Positions 26,096 to 33,613 of a stretch of DNA of 64,000 nt are shown piece after piece (within the stretch, counting starts at the first letter, position 1; each line of letters starts with the position of its first letter). The DNA lies in contig JAFXGY010000032.1 in assembly GCA_017536625.1 (NCBI GenBank), positions 1-64,000 on the forward strand. Direction: 5' to 3'. A program made the translations under genes and the position numbers. This stretch comes from Oscillospiraceae bacterium (lineage in GTDB: Bacteria > Bacillota > Clostridia > Oscillospirales > Ruminococcaceae). The notes under the pieces are model-generated. The model was not told the DNA's origin. It worked only from the letters and a program-made list of their open reading frames with translations, and made no database searches.

Positions 26096-26884
26096 TCATC
26101 TTGCTTTTATGCCAAGCCTTTGTCTTGCGACTTCATACATCATTACAGAAGCCGCAACGGAGGCATTGAGAGATTCGATTTTTCCTCTCATCGGAAGCGA
26201 AACGACAAAATCGCATTTTTCTTTCACAAGGCGGCTTACTCCTTCGCCTTCAGCGCCGACCACAAGGCCTATTGCACCGGAAAGATCCGCGGACCAAAGG
26301 GCTTCGCCATCCATATCCGCGCCGAAGATCCAAACTCCGCGTTCCTTGAGTTCATCGATGGTTCTTGCAATATTTGTGACCCTTGCGACGGGAACATATT
26401 CCACCGCGCCGACAGAGGTTTTTGCGACAACGTAATTGAGTCCGACGCTTCTGCGCTTCGGAATAATAACGCCGTGGGCACCGCAGCATTCTGCGGTACG
26501 GATTACCGCGCCGAGGTTGTGTCCGTCCTCAAGCCCATCCGCAATGATTATGAAAGGGGGTTCTCCTCTTTCTTCCGCAAGGGCGAAGATTTCATCAACG
26601 GTGGCATATTTATGCGCCGCTGCCATTGCAAGAACACCCTGGGCATTGGCGCCGGCTGCAAGTTCTTCAATTTTTACCGGGGCAACTTCCTTGACCGGAA
26701 TTCCCGCATCCTTTGCCATGGCATAAAGCTTCCCGAGATTTGTTGCGCCTTTTGCAACCATAATCCGGTCGATTTCCCTTCCGGATTTTATTGCTTCAAT
26801 AACGGCGTTTCTTCCGCAGATTTTATCTTTATCCGCTTCGTTTTCGCGGATTTCTTCTTTTTCTCTCTCTTTATATTTATCCAT
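26096..26884 (-). CDS. rlmB: 23S rRNA 2'-O-methyltransferase, SpoU/TrmH family (RlmB-like)
   Basis: A 262-residue SPOUT-fold methyltransferase that transfers a methyl group from S-adenosylmethionine to a ribose 2'-OH, in RlmB at G2251 of 23S rRNA. Residues 1-20 are charged; the substrate-binding domain contains CGRNAVIEAIKSGREIDRI. SPOUT motif 1 is ADGLEDGHNLGAVIRTAE, motif 2 GLVVGAEGEGVSRL, motif 3 LPMRGKIESLNASVAASVM. It begins one base after the PadR stop. RlmB is the best fit for an extended-N-terminus SpoU protein, but a related tRNA methylase cannot be excluded. Confidence 0.9.
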   Translation of the reverse strand: MDKYKEREKEEIRENEADKDKICGRNAVIEAIKSGREIDRIMVAKGATNLGKLYAMAKDAGIPVKEVAPVKIEELAAGANAQGVLAMAAAHKYATVDEIFALAEERGEPPFIIIADGLEDGHNLGAVIRTAECCGAHGVIIPKRRSVGLNYVVAKTSVGAVEYVPVARVTNIARTIDELKERGVWIFGADMDGEALWSADLSGAIGLVVGAEGEGVSRLVKEKCDFVVSLPMRGKIESLNASVAASVMMYEVARQRLGIKAR

Positions 26885-26885
26885 A

Positions 26886-27221
26886 TTATTCTTCCTTCAT
26901 CAAAGTGGAGATATTCACAACTGTTTCGATCCAGTAATCGCGCAGTTGTTCGTTGATTTTTGTGCCTTTGGCGGTGCGGATATAGTATTTTCGCGGTTTT
27001 CCTTCGCTCATATCCCACTCGCTTTTGAGAAGTCCCTGGCTTTCAAGCCTCCGCAAAAGGGGATAGAGCGTGTTCCCATCCACAGGAACGCCTTTTTCGG
27101 TAAGTTCCTGACCGAGAGAATAGCCGTATTTCGGCGAGGAAAGCTGATTTAATACGCCCAGAACCACAGTTCCGCGGCGAAGTTCCGAAACAAAACCGGA
27201 AATGATTTCGTCATCGCTCAA
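26886..27221 (-). CDS. PadR-family transcriptional regulator
   Basis: A 111-residue winged-helix regulator. The pattern RRGTVVLGVLNQLSSPKYGY, then GNTLYPLLRRLESQGLLKSEW and PRKYYIRTAKG, is the PadR domain with its recognition helix and wing. PadR proteins repress stress or transporter genes in response to small molecules or damage. A TTG at 27219-27221 is the only start that fits, 9 bases after GGAGG. It is directly followed by rlmB and then the pseudo-ATPase, so the regulated target may be its own operon. Confidence 0.9.
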   Translation of the reverse strand: MSDDEIISGFVSELRRGTVVLGVLNQLSSPKYGYSLGQELTEKGVPVDGNTLYPLLRRLESQGLLKSEWDMSEGKPRKYYIRTAKGTKINEQLRDYWIETVVNISTLMKEE

Positions 27222-27253
27222 TTTTCCCCACCTCCCGATAAAATGCTGTTTTT

Positions 27254-27269
27254 TGGCTTAATTAAGCCA
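27254..27269. promoter_or_regulatory. 16-bp perfect palindrome in PadR leader
   Basis: TGGCTTAATTAAGCCA is fully palindromic and lies 32 bases before the padR start. It is a candidate operator or short RNA hairpin; GTTTTTTGGCTTA beside it recurs at 27647-27659. Confidence 0.45.
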
Positions 27270-27395
27270 TTTTTCGATATAGAAAATTTTGAAAAATGCC
27301 GTTTTTTTCTGTTTTTTATTCCGTAAAATATTGTTTTTTCGGCAATTTTTCCGGATAAAAATTCCTGCATTTTCAGAATTTTCTACCTAATTCGG

Positions 27396-27425
27396 ATTAT
27401 ACAGTATTATATACATTGTTGTCAA
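27396..27425 (-). promoter_or_regulatory. Promoter of the PadR-rlmB-pseudo-ATPase operon
   Basis: Minus-strand TTGACA (27420-27425), 18 bases, TATAAT (27396-27401), preceded by TG. It leaves a leader of about 165 bases before padR. Confidence 0.7.
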
Positions 27426-27552
27426 GTATATATTAAAATTTTTCAAAATTAATTTTATTTCATTTTATCGTAAATTAAAATTGTTTATATTTTACTTTGA
27501 TTTTTATTTTAATTATTTTTAATTAAAAATACTGTGTGCCACACGAATATAC

Positions 27553-27598
27553 GCAAAAACGGGCAGAATAGGGGTTTCCCCTACCCTGCCCGTTTTTT
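27553..27598 (-). terminator. Terminator after the YgfK-like gene
   Basis: CGGGCAG and TAGGGG pair with CCCCTA and CTGCCCG around AAA with a small internal mismatch; T runs flank both sides. Confidence 0.88.
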
Positions 27599-27669
27599 GG
27601 CGGAAAATTATTTGTTTTTCAAGGATTCTTGCACGGATAAAACTCCGTTTTTTGGCTTATTTATGCGGT

Positions 27670-30600
27670 TTACCAGACTTTCAGCAGACGCGGAAAACGC
27701 TTCATAATAATGCCGCAAAGTTCCCTTATTTCATCCGGAATCGTGCCCATCGGACCGTTTATCGGGTCATATTTGAACATTTTTCCTTCATATCTGAAGC
27801 GGCAGTTGTTTGCTTCGCCGGTAACATAAAATCCGTCGTTTTCGCTTTTTTTGAAGTCCTCCTCATCAAGGAAAAGAGTGAACTTTTCTTTATAAGGCGC
27901 TCCGTTATAGGGACAGCTGGAAGCGCAGGCTCCGCATTCATCGCAGAAATCGTTGATGTGGATAATCTGGCGGCTACCGTCGGAAAGTTTTATTACCCAG
28001 TTTGCTCTGTTGGGGCAAACTTCCGCGCAGAATCCGCAGAAAGTATCACATTCAAGGCAGCGTTCTCCTTCGGCGCATTTTTTGCAGTCCGCGCAGAGTT
28101 TTCCGCGTTTTTCCATAAAGGAAAAATCTTCGGTTTCGTTATCCGGAACATATTTATCAAAATGGCTGTGGGCAATTTTTTTGCAGAGTTTCTGGGAATC
28201 TGCGATAACTTTCGCAATATCCTCGGTCTTTCCGAAGTTTGCATTGCCCACAAGATAGGTTGCGCTGTCCATTTCGTCAAAGAGGGCATCGTCGACTTCT
28301 TCGCCGACAGCATTTATGGCGATATCCGCCGGAACTTTATCCTTGGCGCCGGTATCAATAACAGGTCTTATTCCGGTTTTTTCATCCGGTTCACCAAGAG
28401 CGGAAACATGGCAGAGAAGCTGTCCGCCGCGGACTCCGCTTGGAATAAGATTCGGCATAATGAAGATGCCTTCCTTCTTCATGGCGGCAATTTCGTCCGC
28501 GGAAGCGGTCATTTCGCTTTCCGGTCTATCGAAAACAAGCGTTACCCTATCGACGGAGCTGAGCTTTTTGGCGCATCTTGCCGCCGCAACGGCGGAATGT
28601 CCGCCGCCGATTACAACGACATTGCCCATGATGGCTTCTTCCGTTTCTTCGGGTTTGCTTTTGTAATCCGCAAGGAAATCAAGAGCGGAGATGCTTTTTC
28701 CGAAGGCGAATTTAAGGTGTTTCTGTTTTCCCGCTCCGATGGCAAGGATTATTTTTTCGAATCCCTGTTCACGCAGTTCACGAAGGGAAGTTACCTCGAC
28801 CCCAAGCTCCATTTCGATTCCGAGAGCCTGGATAAGGGTTGCGTCCCATTCGATATCCGCATCGTCAATGCGGAATTTCGGGATATATTTGGTAACAGAA
28901 CCGCCCGGGCGATATTCTTTATCGAAGATGGTCACTTTTGCGCCCTGGCGTGCAAGGAAGCAGGCTGTGGAAAGTCCTGCAGGTCCGCAGCCGATTACCG
29001 CAGCTTTCACTCCCGCTCTGGATTTAAGTTCTGTTTCGTCAAGAAGATCAAAGCAGGCGTTTTTTGCAGCCTGATAATTTTCCTTCGGGATGCTGAGAGG
29101 GCATTCATAAAATCTTCTGGAACAGCTATCCATGCAGGGGTGGCTGCAAAGGCTTTCGACGGTGAAAGGCATCGGATTGCGTTCAAAAATAACACGGAGC
29201 GCTTCGAAGCTTCTGCCTTTTTTGATAAGGCGCATGATAAGAGGAATATCTGCACCAAGGGGGCAAACTGCGCGGCACTGGGCCTTTGTGCAGTTTATAT
29301 GGGGAATCGGGCCTTCTGCCTTTTTCGGCTCGGCGCAATCTTTGTTTTTATATCTTCCGCTGGAATAAACGTCCTTTTCGATATCCGGAAGGTCGGAAGT
29401 GAGGATTCCGGAAAACTGGGCATAGTCACATTTCGAAACATCATCCGCAAGCTGGCGGAATCTTGCAAGTCCGCCGGGACGAAGCATATCGGAAACAACG
29501 GTCACCGGCCAGATTCCCGCATTGAAAAGCTTTGATGCGGTGTAATAATCCGCACCGCCCGCAAAACAGATGCGAAGTCCGCCGCCGAAATCATTCGCGA
29601 TTTTTTCGGCAAGAGAAAACGCGATTGGGAAAAGCGCCCTTCCGGTAAGTCTTCCGTTTTTGATCGGCATTGATTTTGCGCTTTCGATCCGGAGCCCGTC
29701 GCAGACTTTTACTCCGAATTCAAGGCGGTTCATATCCGCTTTGTTCTGAAGGCGAAGGAAAGCAGGCTTGAGATCATCATAAAGCGCGCCTTTTTCCATG
29801 CGTTCCTTGCTTATTTCAATATCATCATAACCGTTTATATCAAGGATTCCGCGGATGCTGTAATATCCAAGAAGATCCGGGCTGAGCCTTACGAAGGTGT
29901 GAAGGCCTTTTTCTTCGATAAGATACGCGGCGGCTTCTTCGATTTCAGCGGCGGAAAGCCCTTCATCCGGAACAAACACCGCAGAAGAGCAAACTCTCGG
30001 GCTGATATCGGAAAGATAAGTATTATCAATGCCGTCAAGTTCATCCATATGCGCCCTTGCCCAGTTTTCGCATTCGCGCCACACGGGGGTATATTCTGCG
30101 GATTTCAGGCCTTCGATAAAGGAATTCATTTTATCGGATTTGAGGTCATCAAGACTTCCGCCCACGGACATATTGAAAACAAAGCCTTCCGGAACGCCGA
30201 GTTCGAAAGCCGTGCTGATAAGCTTTATTGCATACCATGCTTTTACATATTCACCAAAGGCTTCGCCTATGGAAAGTTCGGATGCGTTTTCGGAATAATA
30301 AGTTCTGTCGCCGATATCGGTGCTGGGTTTTGCCGCTTTTGCGGTTTCCGGGCGAACGGTTTTCAGTTCAAAAAACCTTGCACCGGAAAGATATGCGGCG
30401 ATGATTCCCTGTGCCATCTGGGTTTGGGGGCCTGCACCGGGTCCGACCGGATTTTCGATCCTCATTCCGAAAATCGGAAGTCTTGCTCTTCCGGCCTTAT
30501 AAAAATCCTTTACGCCAAAAATACTGCCGGTGGAATTATGTTCTTCAATAAGAAGTCCCATCAGCTTTTCAAAGGAAAGGGGTCTTAAATTATCCGCCAT
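27670..30600 (-). CDS. ygfK: YgfK-type iron-sulfur flavoprotein oxidoreductase
   Basis: A 976-residue soluble redox enzyme of the YgfK group (annotated in E. coli as putative selenate reductase subunit; true substrate unsettled, often linked to purine or hydantoin degradation). Residues 1-430 form a dihydropyrimidine-dehydrogenase-like barrel (NPVGPGAGPQTQMAQGI). A [4Fe-4S]-type cysteine set follows near 445 (CTKAQCRAVCPLG), then a glutamate-synthase-small-subunit-like unit with FAD site AVIGCGPAGLSTACFLARQG near 540 and NAD(P) site VVVIGGGHSAVAAARCAKK near 665, and ferredoxin-type clusters near 845 (CADCKKC..CLECDTFCGFC) and 890 (CDECGACASSCP). ATG at 30600 follows GGAGG. No selenium, molybdenum or purine gene is nearby, unlike typical ygfK loci. 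Confidence 0.88.
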   Translation of the reverse strand: MADNLRPLSFEKLMGLLIEEHNSTGSIFGVKDFYKAGRARLPIFGMRIENPVGPGAGPQTQMAQGIIAAYLSGARFFELKTVRPETAKAAKPSTDIGDRTYYSENASELSIGEAFGEYVKAWYAIKLISTAFELGVPEGFVFNMSVGGSLDDLKSDKMNSFIEGLKSAEYTPVWRECENWARAHMDELDGIDNTYLSDISPRVCSSAVFVPDEGLSAAEIEEAAAYLIEEKGLHTFVRLSPDLLGYYSIRGILDINGYDDIEISKERMEKGALYDDLKPAFLRLQNKADMNRLEFGVKVCDGLRIESAKSMPIKNGRLTGRALFPIAFSLAEKIANDFGGGLRICFAGGADYYTASKLFNAGIWPVTVVSDMLRPGGLARFRQLADDVSKCDYAQFSGILTSDLPDIEKDVYSSGRYKNKDCAEPKKAEGPIPHINCTKAQCRAVCPLGADIPLIMRLIKKGRSFEALRVIFERNPMPFTVESLCSHPCMDSCSRRFYECPLSIPKENYQAAKNACFDLLDETELKSRAGVKAAVIGCGPAGLSTACFLARQGAKVTIFDKEYRPGGSVTKYIPKFRIDDADIEWDATLIQALGIEMELGVEVTSLRELREQGFEKIILAIGAGKQKHLKFAFGKSISALDFLADYKSKPEETEEAIMGNVVVIGGGHSAVAAARCAKKLSSVDRVTLVFDRPESEMTASADEIAAMKKEGIFIMPNLIPSGVRGGQLLCHVSALGEPDEKTGIRPVIDTGAKDKVPADIAINAVGEEVDDALFDEMDSATYLVGNANFGKTEDIAKVIADSQKLCKKIAHSHFDKYVPDNETEDFSFMEKRGKLCADCKKCAEGERCLECDTFCGFCAEVCPNRANWVIKLSDGSRQIIHINDFCDECGACASSCPYNGAPYKEKFTLFLDEEDFKKSENDGFYVTGEANNCRFRYEGKMFKYDPINGPMGTIPDEIRELCGIIMKRFPRLLKVW

Positions 30601-30647
30601 AGAGCATTGCCTCCAGTAAAAATAAGAAGTCATAAAAATACATATTA

Positions 30648-30676
30648 ATTTTAACATTTTTCGGCATGGATTACAA
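30648..30676 (-). promoter_or_regulatory. Promoter of the YgfK-like gene
   Basis: Minus-strand TTGTAA (30671-30676), 17 bases, TAAAAT (30648-30653), 47 bases before the start codon. Confidence 0.6.
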
Positions 30677-30703
30677 GGCAATTTTCCTTCTTTTCGGAAA
30701 GGG

Positions 30704-30895
30704 AAATTATTGTTTATGTCATAAGGCCCCCTTGTTAAAGGGGGCTGGATTTTTTAACCGCTTGCGGTTAAAAAAGACTGGGGGATTCTTTCTTTAATCA
30801 CAAATATCTTTATTATGAATCCCTCCACCATCGCCAAAAAAGGCGATGGTCCCCCTCCCTTTGACAAGGGAGGTTCTTTTGCTAAACAATAATTT
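30704..30895 (+). repeat. R2 element copy A (MITE-like)
   Basis: A 192-bp unit bounded by AAATTATTGTTTA (30704-30716) and its inverted copy (30883-30895). Inside are hairpins GCCCCCTT/AAGGGGGC, TTTTTTAACCGC/GCGGTTAAAAAA, ACCATCGCC/GGCGATGGT and CCTCCCTT/AAGGGAGG. No protein is encoded. It is almost identical to the copy at 40754 and, inverted, to 32046. Confidence 0.9.
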
Positions 30896-30900
30896 AAACC

Positions 30901-30926
30901 AAAAAGCCTCCCATTCGGGAGGCTTT
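30901..30926 (-). terminator. Terminator after lipoprotein 30934
   Basis: GCCTCCC and GGGAGGC pair around ATTC; five Ts follow on the minus strand, abutting the R2 element. Confidence 0.85.
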
Positions 30927-30933
30927 CGGCTTT

Positions 30934-31344
30934 TTATTCGGCTTCTGCAAAAAGTTTTTTGATATCGTAATAATAATCATTTCCGGTAAGGCAGAAATAA
31001 TTTCCCCCATCAAGGAACGAAACCGCAAAGGTGTTCTCATAATCAATATAAATAAAATATGATTTCCCTTCGCTTTCAAATTTGATATCAAATCTCGGAA
31101 CGTTCATGGGCTTCGAAGTGCTCTTCCCGGTTTCAATCATATGTTTTGCTATGGAAGAAAGGATTTCTCCTTTTTCATCACCGAGAGAAACGGTTTTTCC
31201 TTCACGCTGCTCATATTCTTCAAAGTTTTCATAATAAGTAATCTCTATTTTTGAAATATCTTCCGGCGGGGTGTTTTTTCCGCAGGAGCAAAGCGAAAAA
31301 ATCAAAACAAAAGCAAGAACAAAAACAAAAATCCTCTTCATCAT
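30934..31344 (-). CDS. Small lipoprotein, equivalent to the C-terminal half of the 32280 gene product
   Basis: A 136-residue lipoprotein with lipobox LCSC (Cys21). Its mature part runs KIEITYYENFEEYEQREGKT to YFIYIDYENTFAVSFLDGGN and matches, landmark by landmark, the C-terminal half of the lipoprotein at 32280 (EITYYDKPAE, HRIFIDINNTFSSTLLDEKN). It thus looks like a split-off domain that gained its own leader. It has its own promoter at 31377, so it is not dependent on the gene upstream. AAAGG lies 10 bases before the first of two adjacent ATGs. Confidence 0.8.
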   Translation of the reverse strand: MMKRIFVFVLAFVLIFSLCSCGKNTPPEDISKIEITYYENFEEYEQREGKTVSLGDEKGEILSSIAKHMIETGKSTSKPMNVPRFDIKFESEGKSYFIYIDYENTFAVSFLDGGNYFCLTGNDYYYDIKKLFAEAE

Positions 31345-31376
31345 TTTATCACGGCCTTTCAGATATTATTTATTAC

Positions 31377-31404
31377 ATTATAAAATACTTTTGAATTATG
31401 TCAA
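31377..31404 (-). promoter_or_regulatory. Promoter for lipoprotein 30934
   Basis: Minus-strand TTGACA (31399-31404), 16 bases, TATAAT (31377-31382), 33 bases before the start. Confidence 0.75.
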
Positions 31405-31415
31405 CAGGGGCATTT

Positions 31416-31958
31416 TCAGCCCACGTCATCCCAGCCTTCAAAAGGAGAAAGATTATAGCTTCCGTCCGGCCAAAGGAAATAGATATTCTGGATGAAGCCA
31501 TCCCTGAAATATTCAACCTTTGTGTTCGGTTTTATCCTGCAGGTTTCTTCGATGGTCGGGTCGAAATACCAGATATGGGAATATTCTTCCTTTGCGGCGT
31601 CCTCTTCGGTAATTGTGCCACCTTCGGTAATTTCCGGAATGCCGTTTTCATCATAAATTATGACGGAATAGGGCTGCATCCAAAGGGGGTAATAGCCGAG
31701 CGCCGTGATTTCCTCGAAGGAAGCATATTCATAAATATCAACGCCTTCCAGCGGATTCTGCTCTTTCGGTGCTTCTTCCGGAATATCCTGCTCTTCCTGA
31801 ACATTGGAACCTTCCTGCTTTAGAATTTCTTCCGGTTCTTTTGTTTCAAAAGGTTCTTCCGGAAGGTCATTGGGATTTTTTATTTCAACCGTGCAGCCGA
31901 CAAGCGAAAAAACAAGAACGGCAGCCGCAAAAATAATCATCAGATTTTTCAGTTTCAT
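31416..31958 (-). CDS. Lipoprotein, equivalent to the N-terminal half of the 32280 gene product
   Basis: A 180-residue lipoprotein with lipobox LVGC (Cys22) and acidic linker. YASFEEITALGYYPLWMQPY, ENGIPEITEGG and GFIQNIYFLWPDGSYNLSP correspond to YMTLEEITAAGYYPSWMQPG, GGVPAITEGG and GFIQNIYYLWPDGSYNLSP of the product at 32280. It ends where that protein continues into its second domain, so this gene and 30934 together equal the longer gene. Role unknown. Confidence 0.83.
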   Translation of the reverse strand: MKLKNLMIIFAAAVLVFSLVGCTVEIKNPNDLPEEPFETKEPEEILKQEGSNVQEEQDIPEEAPKEQNPLEGVDIYEYASFEEITALGYYPLWMQPYSVIIYDENGIPEITEGGTITEEDAAKEEYSHIWYFDPTIEETCRIKPNTKVEYFRDGFIQNIYFLWPDGSYNLSPFEGWDDVG

Positions 31959-32045
31959 TTAATTCACAGCCTTTCGACAAATATCTACACAAATATATTA
32001 TACATCTGCCGAAATAAAAGTCAATAAAAAATCCCGAAACGGAAT
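31959..32045. repeat. Duplicated leader/promoter segment, copy A
   Basis: About 87 bases upstream of the 31416 gene, including CTTTCGACAAATATCTA and CCGAAACGGAATAA, recur at 33099-33185 upstream of the 32280 gene. Both end exactly where a MITE-like element starts, R2 here and R1 there. Confidence 0.8.
31997..32024 (-). promoter_or_regulatory. Promoter for lipoprotein 31416
   Basis: Minus-strand TTGACT (32019-32024), 16 bases ending in TG, TATAAT (31997-32002). Confidence 0.72.
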
Positions 32046-32235
32046 AAATTATTGTTTAGCAAAATAACCTCCCTTGTCAAAGGGAGGGGGACCATCGCCT
32101 TTTTGGCGATGGTGGAGGGATTCATAATAAAAATATCTGTGATTAAAGAAGGAATCCCCCAGTCTTTTTTAACCGCGAACGGTTAAAAAATCCAGCCCCC
32201 TTTAACAAGGGGGCTAACAAACCAAACAACAATTT
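32046..32235 (-). repeat. R2 element copy B, inverted
   Basis: Inverted relative to copies A and C. One terminus is AAATTATTGTTTA (32046-32058), the other is worn to CAAACAACAATTT (32223-32235). Loop bases of the second hairpin differ (CGAACG against CTTGCG) while the stem is kept. Confidence 0.9.
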
Positions 32236-32242
32236 GCTACAC

Positions 32243-32275
32243 AAAAAGCACCTTCCGAAAAAAGGAAGGTGCTTT
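32243..32275 (-). terminator. Terminator after lipoprotein 32280
   Basis: AAAGCACCTTCC pairs with GGAAGGTGCTTT around an A-rich loop; a T run follows on the minus strand. Confidence 0.85.
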
Positions 32276-32279
32276 GTTT

Positions 32280-33098
32280 TTACTGAGCAGTATTGAAAAT
32301 TTCCTTTGCCTCGAGGAAATAATCTCTATTAAGAAGATTCACATAATTTTTCTCGTCCAAAAGGGTGGAAGAAAAAGTGTTGTTTATGTCGATGAAAATC
32401 CTGTGTTCGGTTCCTTCATTGATGAATTTGATTTCATAACAAGGGAAATCGAGGGAAACTTCGCTTTCCTCTTTCGTGATTTTCATTTTTTCCGCAAGCA
32501 TATAAATATCAAAATACTGAACTTCGTTCAGAACGACCGTTTGACCGCCGTTATTTTCAAGCTCCGCAGGCTTATCATAATAAGTGATTTCGGCATATTC
32601 CAGATTATGAAAAGGAGGAGAAAGATTATAGCTTCCGTCCGGCCAAAGATAATAAATATTCTGTATAAAGCCGTGGAGGTCATATTCGGCTTTTGTGTTC
32701 GGGAATATTTCCATAAATGGGTCATCGCTTCCTATGGAAGTGAAAGGCATTACTTCGAATTCCGGTCTTCCCAAAAGATCTTCGGGAAGAAGTTCGCCGC
32801 CTTCCGTAATTGCGGGAACACCGCCGTTATCATAAACGATATAACTTCCCGGCTGCATCCAGCTGGGGTAATATCCGGCGGCGGTTATTTCTTCAAGGGT
32901 CATGTAACCTGCCTTTTCCGCAATTTCCTCGGCAGTTTTTTCCGCATCGTCCTCTTTGGGCAAATCGGACTCTGAAGATTCGGATTCCGATAAATCTTCA
33001 CTGAAGTTTTCGTTTTTTTCCGGTTCCGGAGTACATCCGCAAAGCACCGAAAGAAGCAGCAAAACGGCAAGAATTAAGGAGAGTTTTCTGGCGATCAA
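32280..33098 (-). CDS. Two-domain lipoprotein, unsplit relative of genes 31416 and 30934
   Basis: A 272-residue lipoprotein with leader ending LCGC and a Ser/Glu-rich linker to about residue 60. Domain 1 (about 60-160) matches the product of 31416, domain 2 (about 165-272) that of 30934. I place the start at TTG 33098, 11 bases after AAAGG, because this aligns exactly with the ATG of 31416 in the duplicated leader; a GTG nine bases earlier lies too near the binding site. The unsplit form probably resembles the ancestor, although fusion of the two short genes is equally possible. Confidence 0.8.
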   Translation of the reverse strand: MIARKLSLILAVLLLLSVLCGCTPEPEKNENFSEDLSESESSESDLPKEDDAEKTAEEIAEKAGYMTLEEITAAGYYPSWMQPGSYIVYDNGGVPAITEGGELLPEDLLGRPEFEVMPFTSIGSDDPFMEIFPNTKAEYDLHGFIQNIYYLWPDGSYNLSPPFHNLEYAEITYYDKPAELENNGGQTVVLNEVQYFDIYMLAEKMKITKEESEVSLDFPCYEIKFINEGTEHRIFIDINNTFSSTLLDEKNYVNLLNRDYFLEAKEIFNTAQ

Positions 33099-33185
33099 AA
33101 CAATCACAACCTTTCGACAAATATCTATGTAAGTATATTATACAAAAGTCGAAATTAAAGTCAACAAAAAATTCCGAAACGGAAT
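33099..33185. repeat. Duplicated leader/promoter segment, copy B
   Basis: Counterpart of 31959-32045, with the same spacing from gene start to promoter to element end. The duplication therefore included the control region. Confidence 0.8.
33137..33164 (-). promoter_or_regulatory. Promoter for lipoprotein 32280
   Basis: Minus-strand TTGACT (33159-33164), 16 bases ending in TG, TATAAT (33137-33142). Confidence 0.72.
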
Positions 33186-33375
33186 AAATTATTGTTTAAA
33201 AACCTTCCCAAAGGGGAAGGTGGCATTTGCGAAGCAAATGACGGAAGAGGGATTAACAGGTAACGCGGAGCGCTTATCATGATTTATTAAGTGTTTAAAA
33301 CCCTTCCGTCTTTTCGGTCTGCGACCGAAAATCCACCTCCCCTTTCAGGGGAGGCAAGTAGGATAAACAATAATT
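33186..33375 (-). repeat. R1 element copy B, complete
   Basis: A 190-bp unit with both termini: AAATTATTGTTTA (33186-33198) and TAAACAATAATT (33364-33375). Interior nearly identical to copy A at 23208 in the opposite orientation, with the same four hairpins. No coding capacity. Confidence 0.9.
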
Positions 33376-33613
33376 CAACAAACGGTAATATATTAAATAA
33401 TTTATACCAATAGTGAAATAACGCTTGTTTTTTGGGCATTTTTGCGGGAAAATGGGCGATTTTTGGCATATTATATATTTTAAAGTATCATAATTTTGAT
33501 TTTATTTAATTGTTTTTGGCGTTGGAAACCTTAAATTTTCACATAATAATTGAAAAATTCATAAATTTATAATAGAATAAAATCAGAAAAACACAAATGA
33601 ACGGAGGCTTTTT
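33376..33613. other. AT-rich intergenic stretch before patatin gene
   Basis: Apart from the patatin promoter at 33550, I see no gene or fold here. Together with the R1 element and duplicated leader it makes up a 515-base gene-free region. Confidence 0.5.
33550..33578 (+). promoter_or_regulatory. Promoter for patatin-TAXI pair
   Basis: TTGAAA (33550-33555), 17 bases, TAGAAT (33573-33578), 35 bases before the start codon. Confidence 0.6.

Larger units (their letters stand above)
27222..27669. other. AT-rich intergenic region, 448 bp
   Basis: Holds the leader palindrome and promoter of the padR operon, then about 120 bases of very AT-rich DNA (27426-27535), and the terminator of the ygfK-like gene. 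I see no gene, RNA fold or mobile element in the remainder. Confidence 0.6.

Noticed and set aside
27670-30681. 1003-residue version of the YgfK-like protein
   Set aside because: The first 27 codons lie upstream of a GGAGG-associated ATG and read through the promoter region.
30704-32235. Possible CRISPR or tandem repeat array
   Set aside because: Copies are single, 190 bp, far apart and in both orientations; no short repeats with regular spacers.
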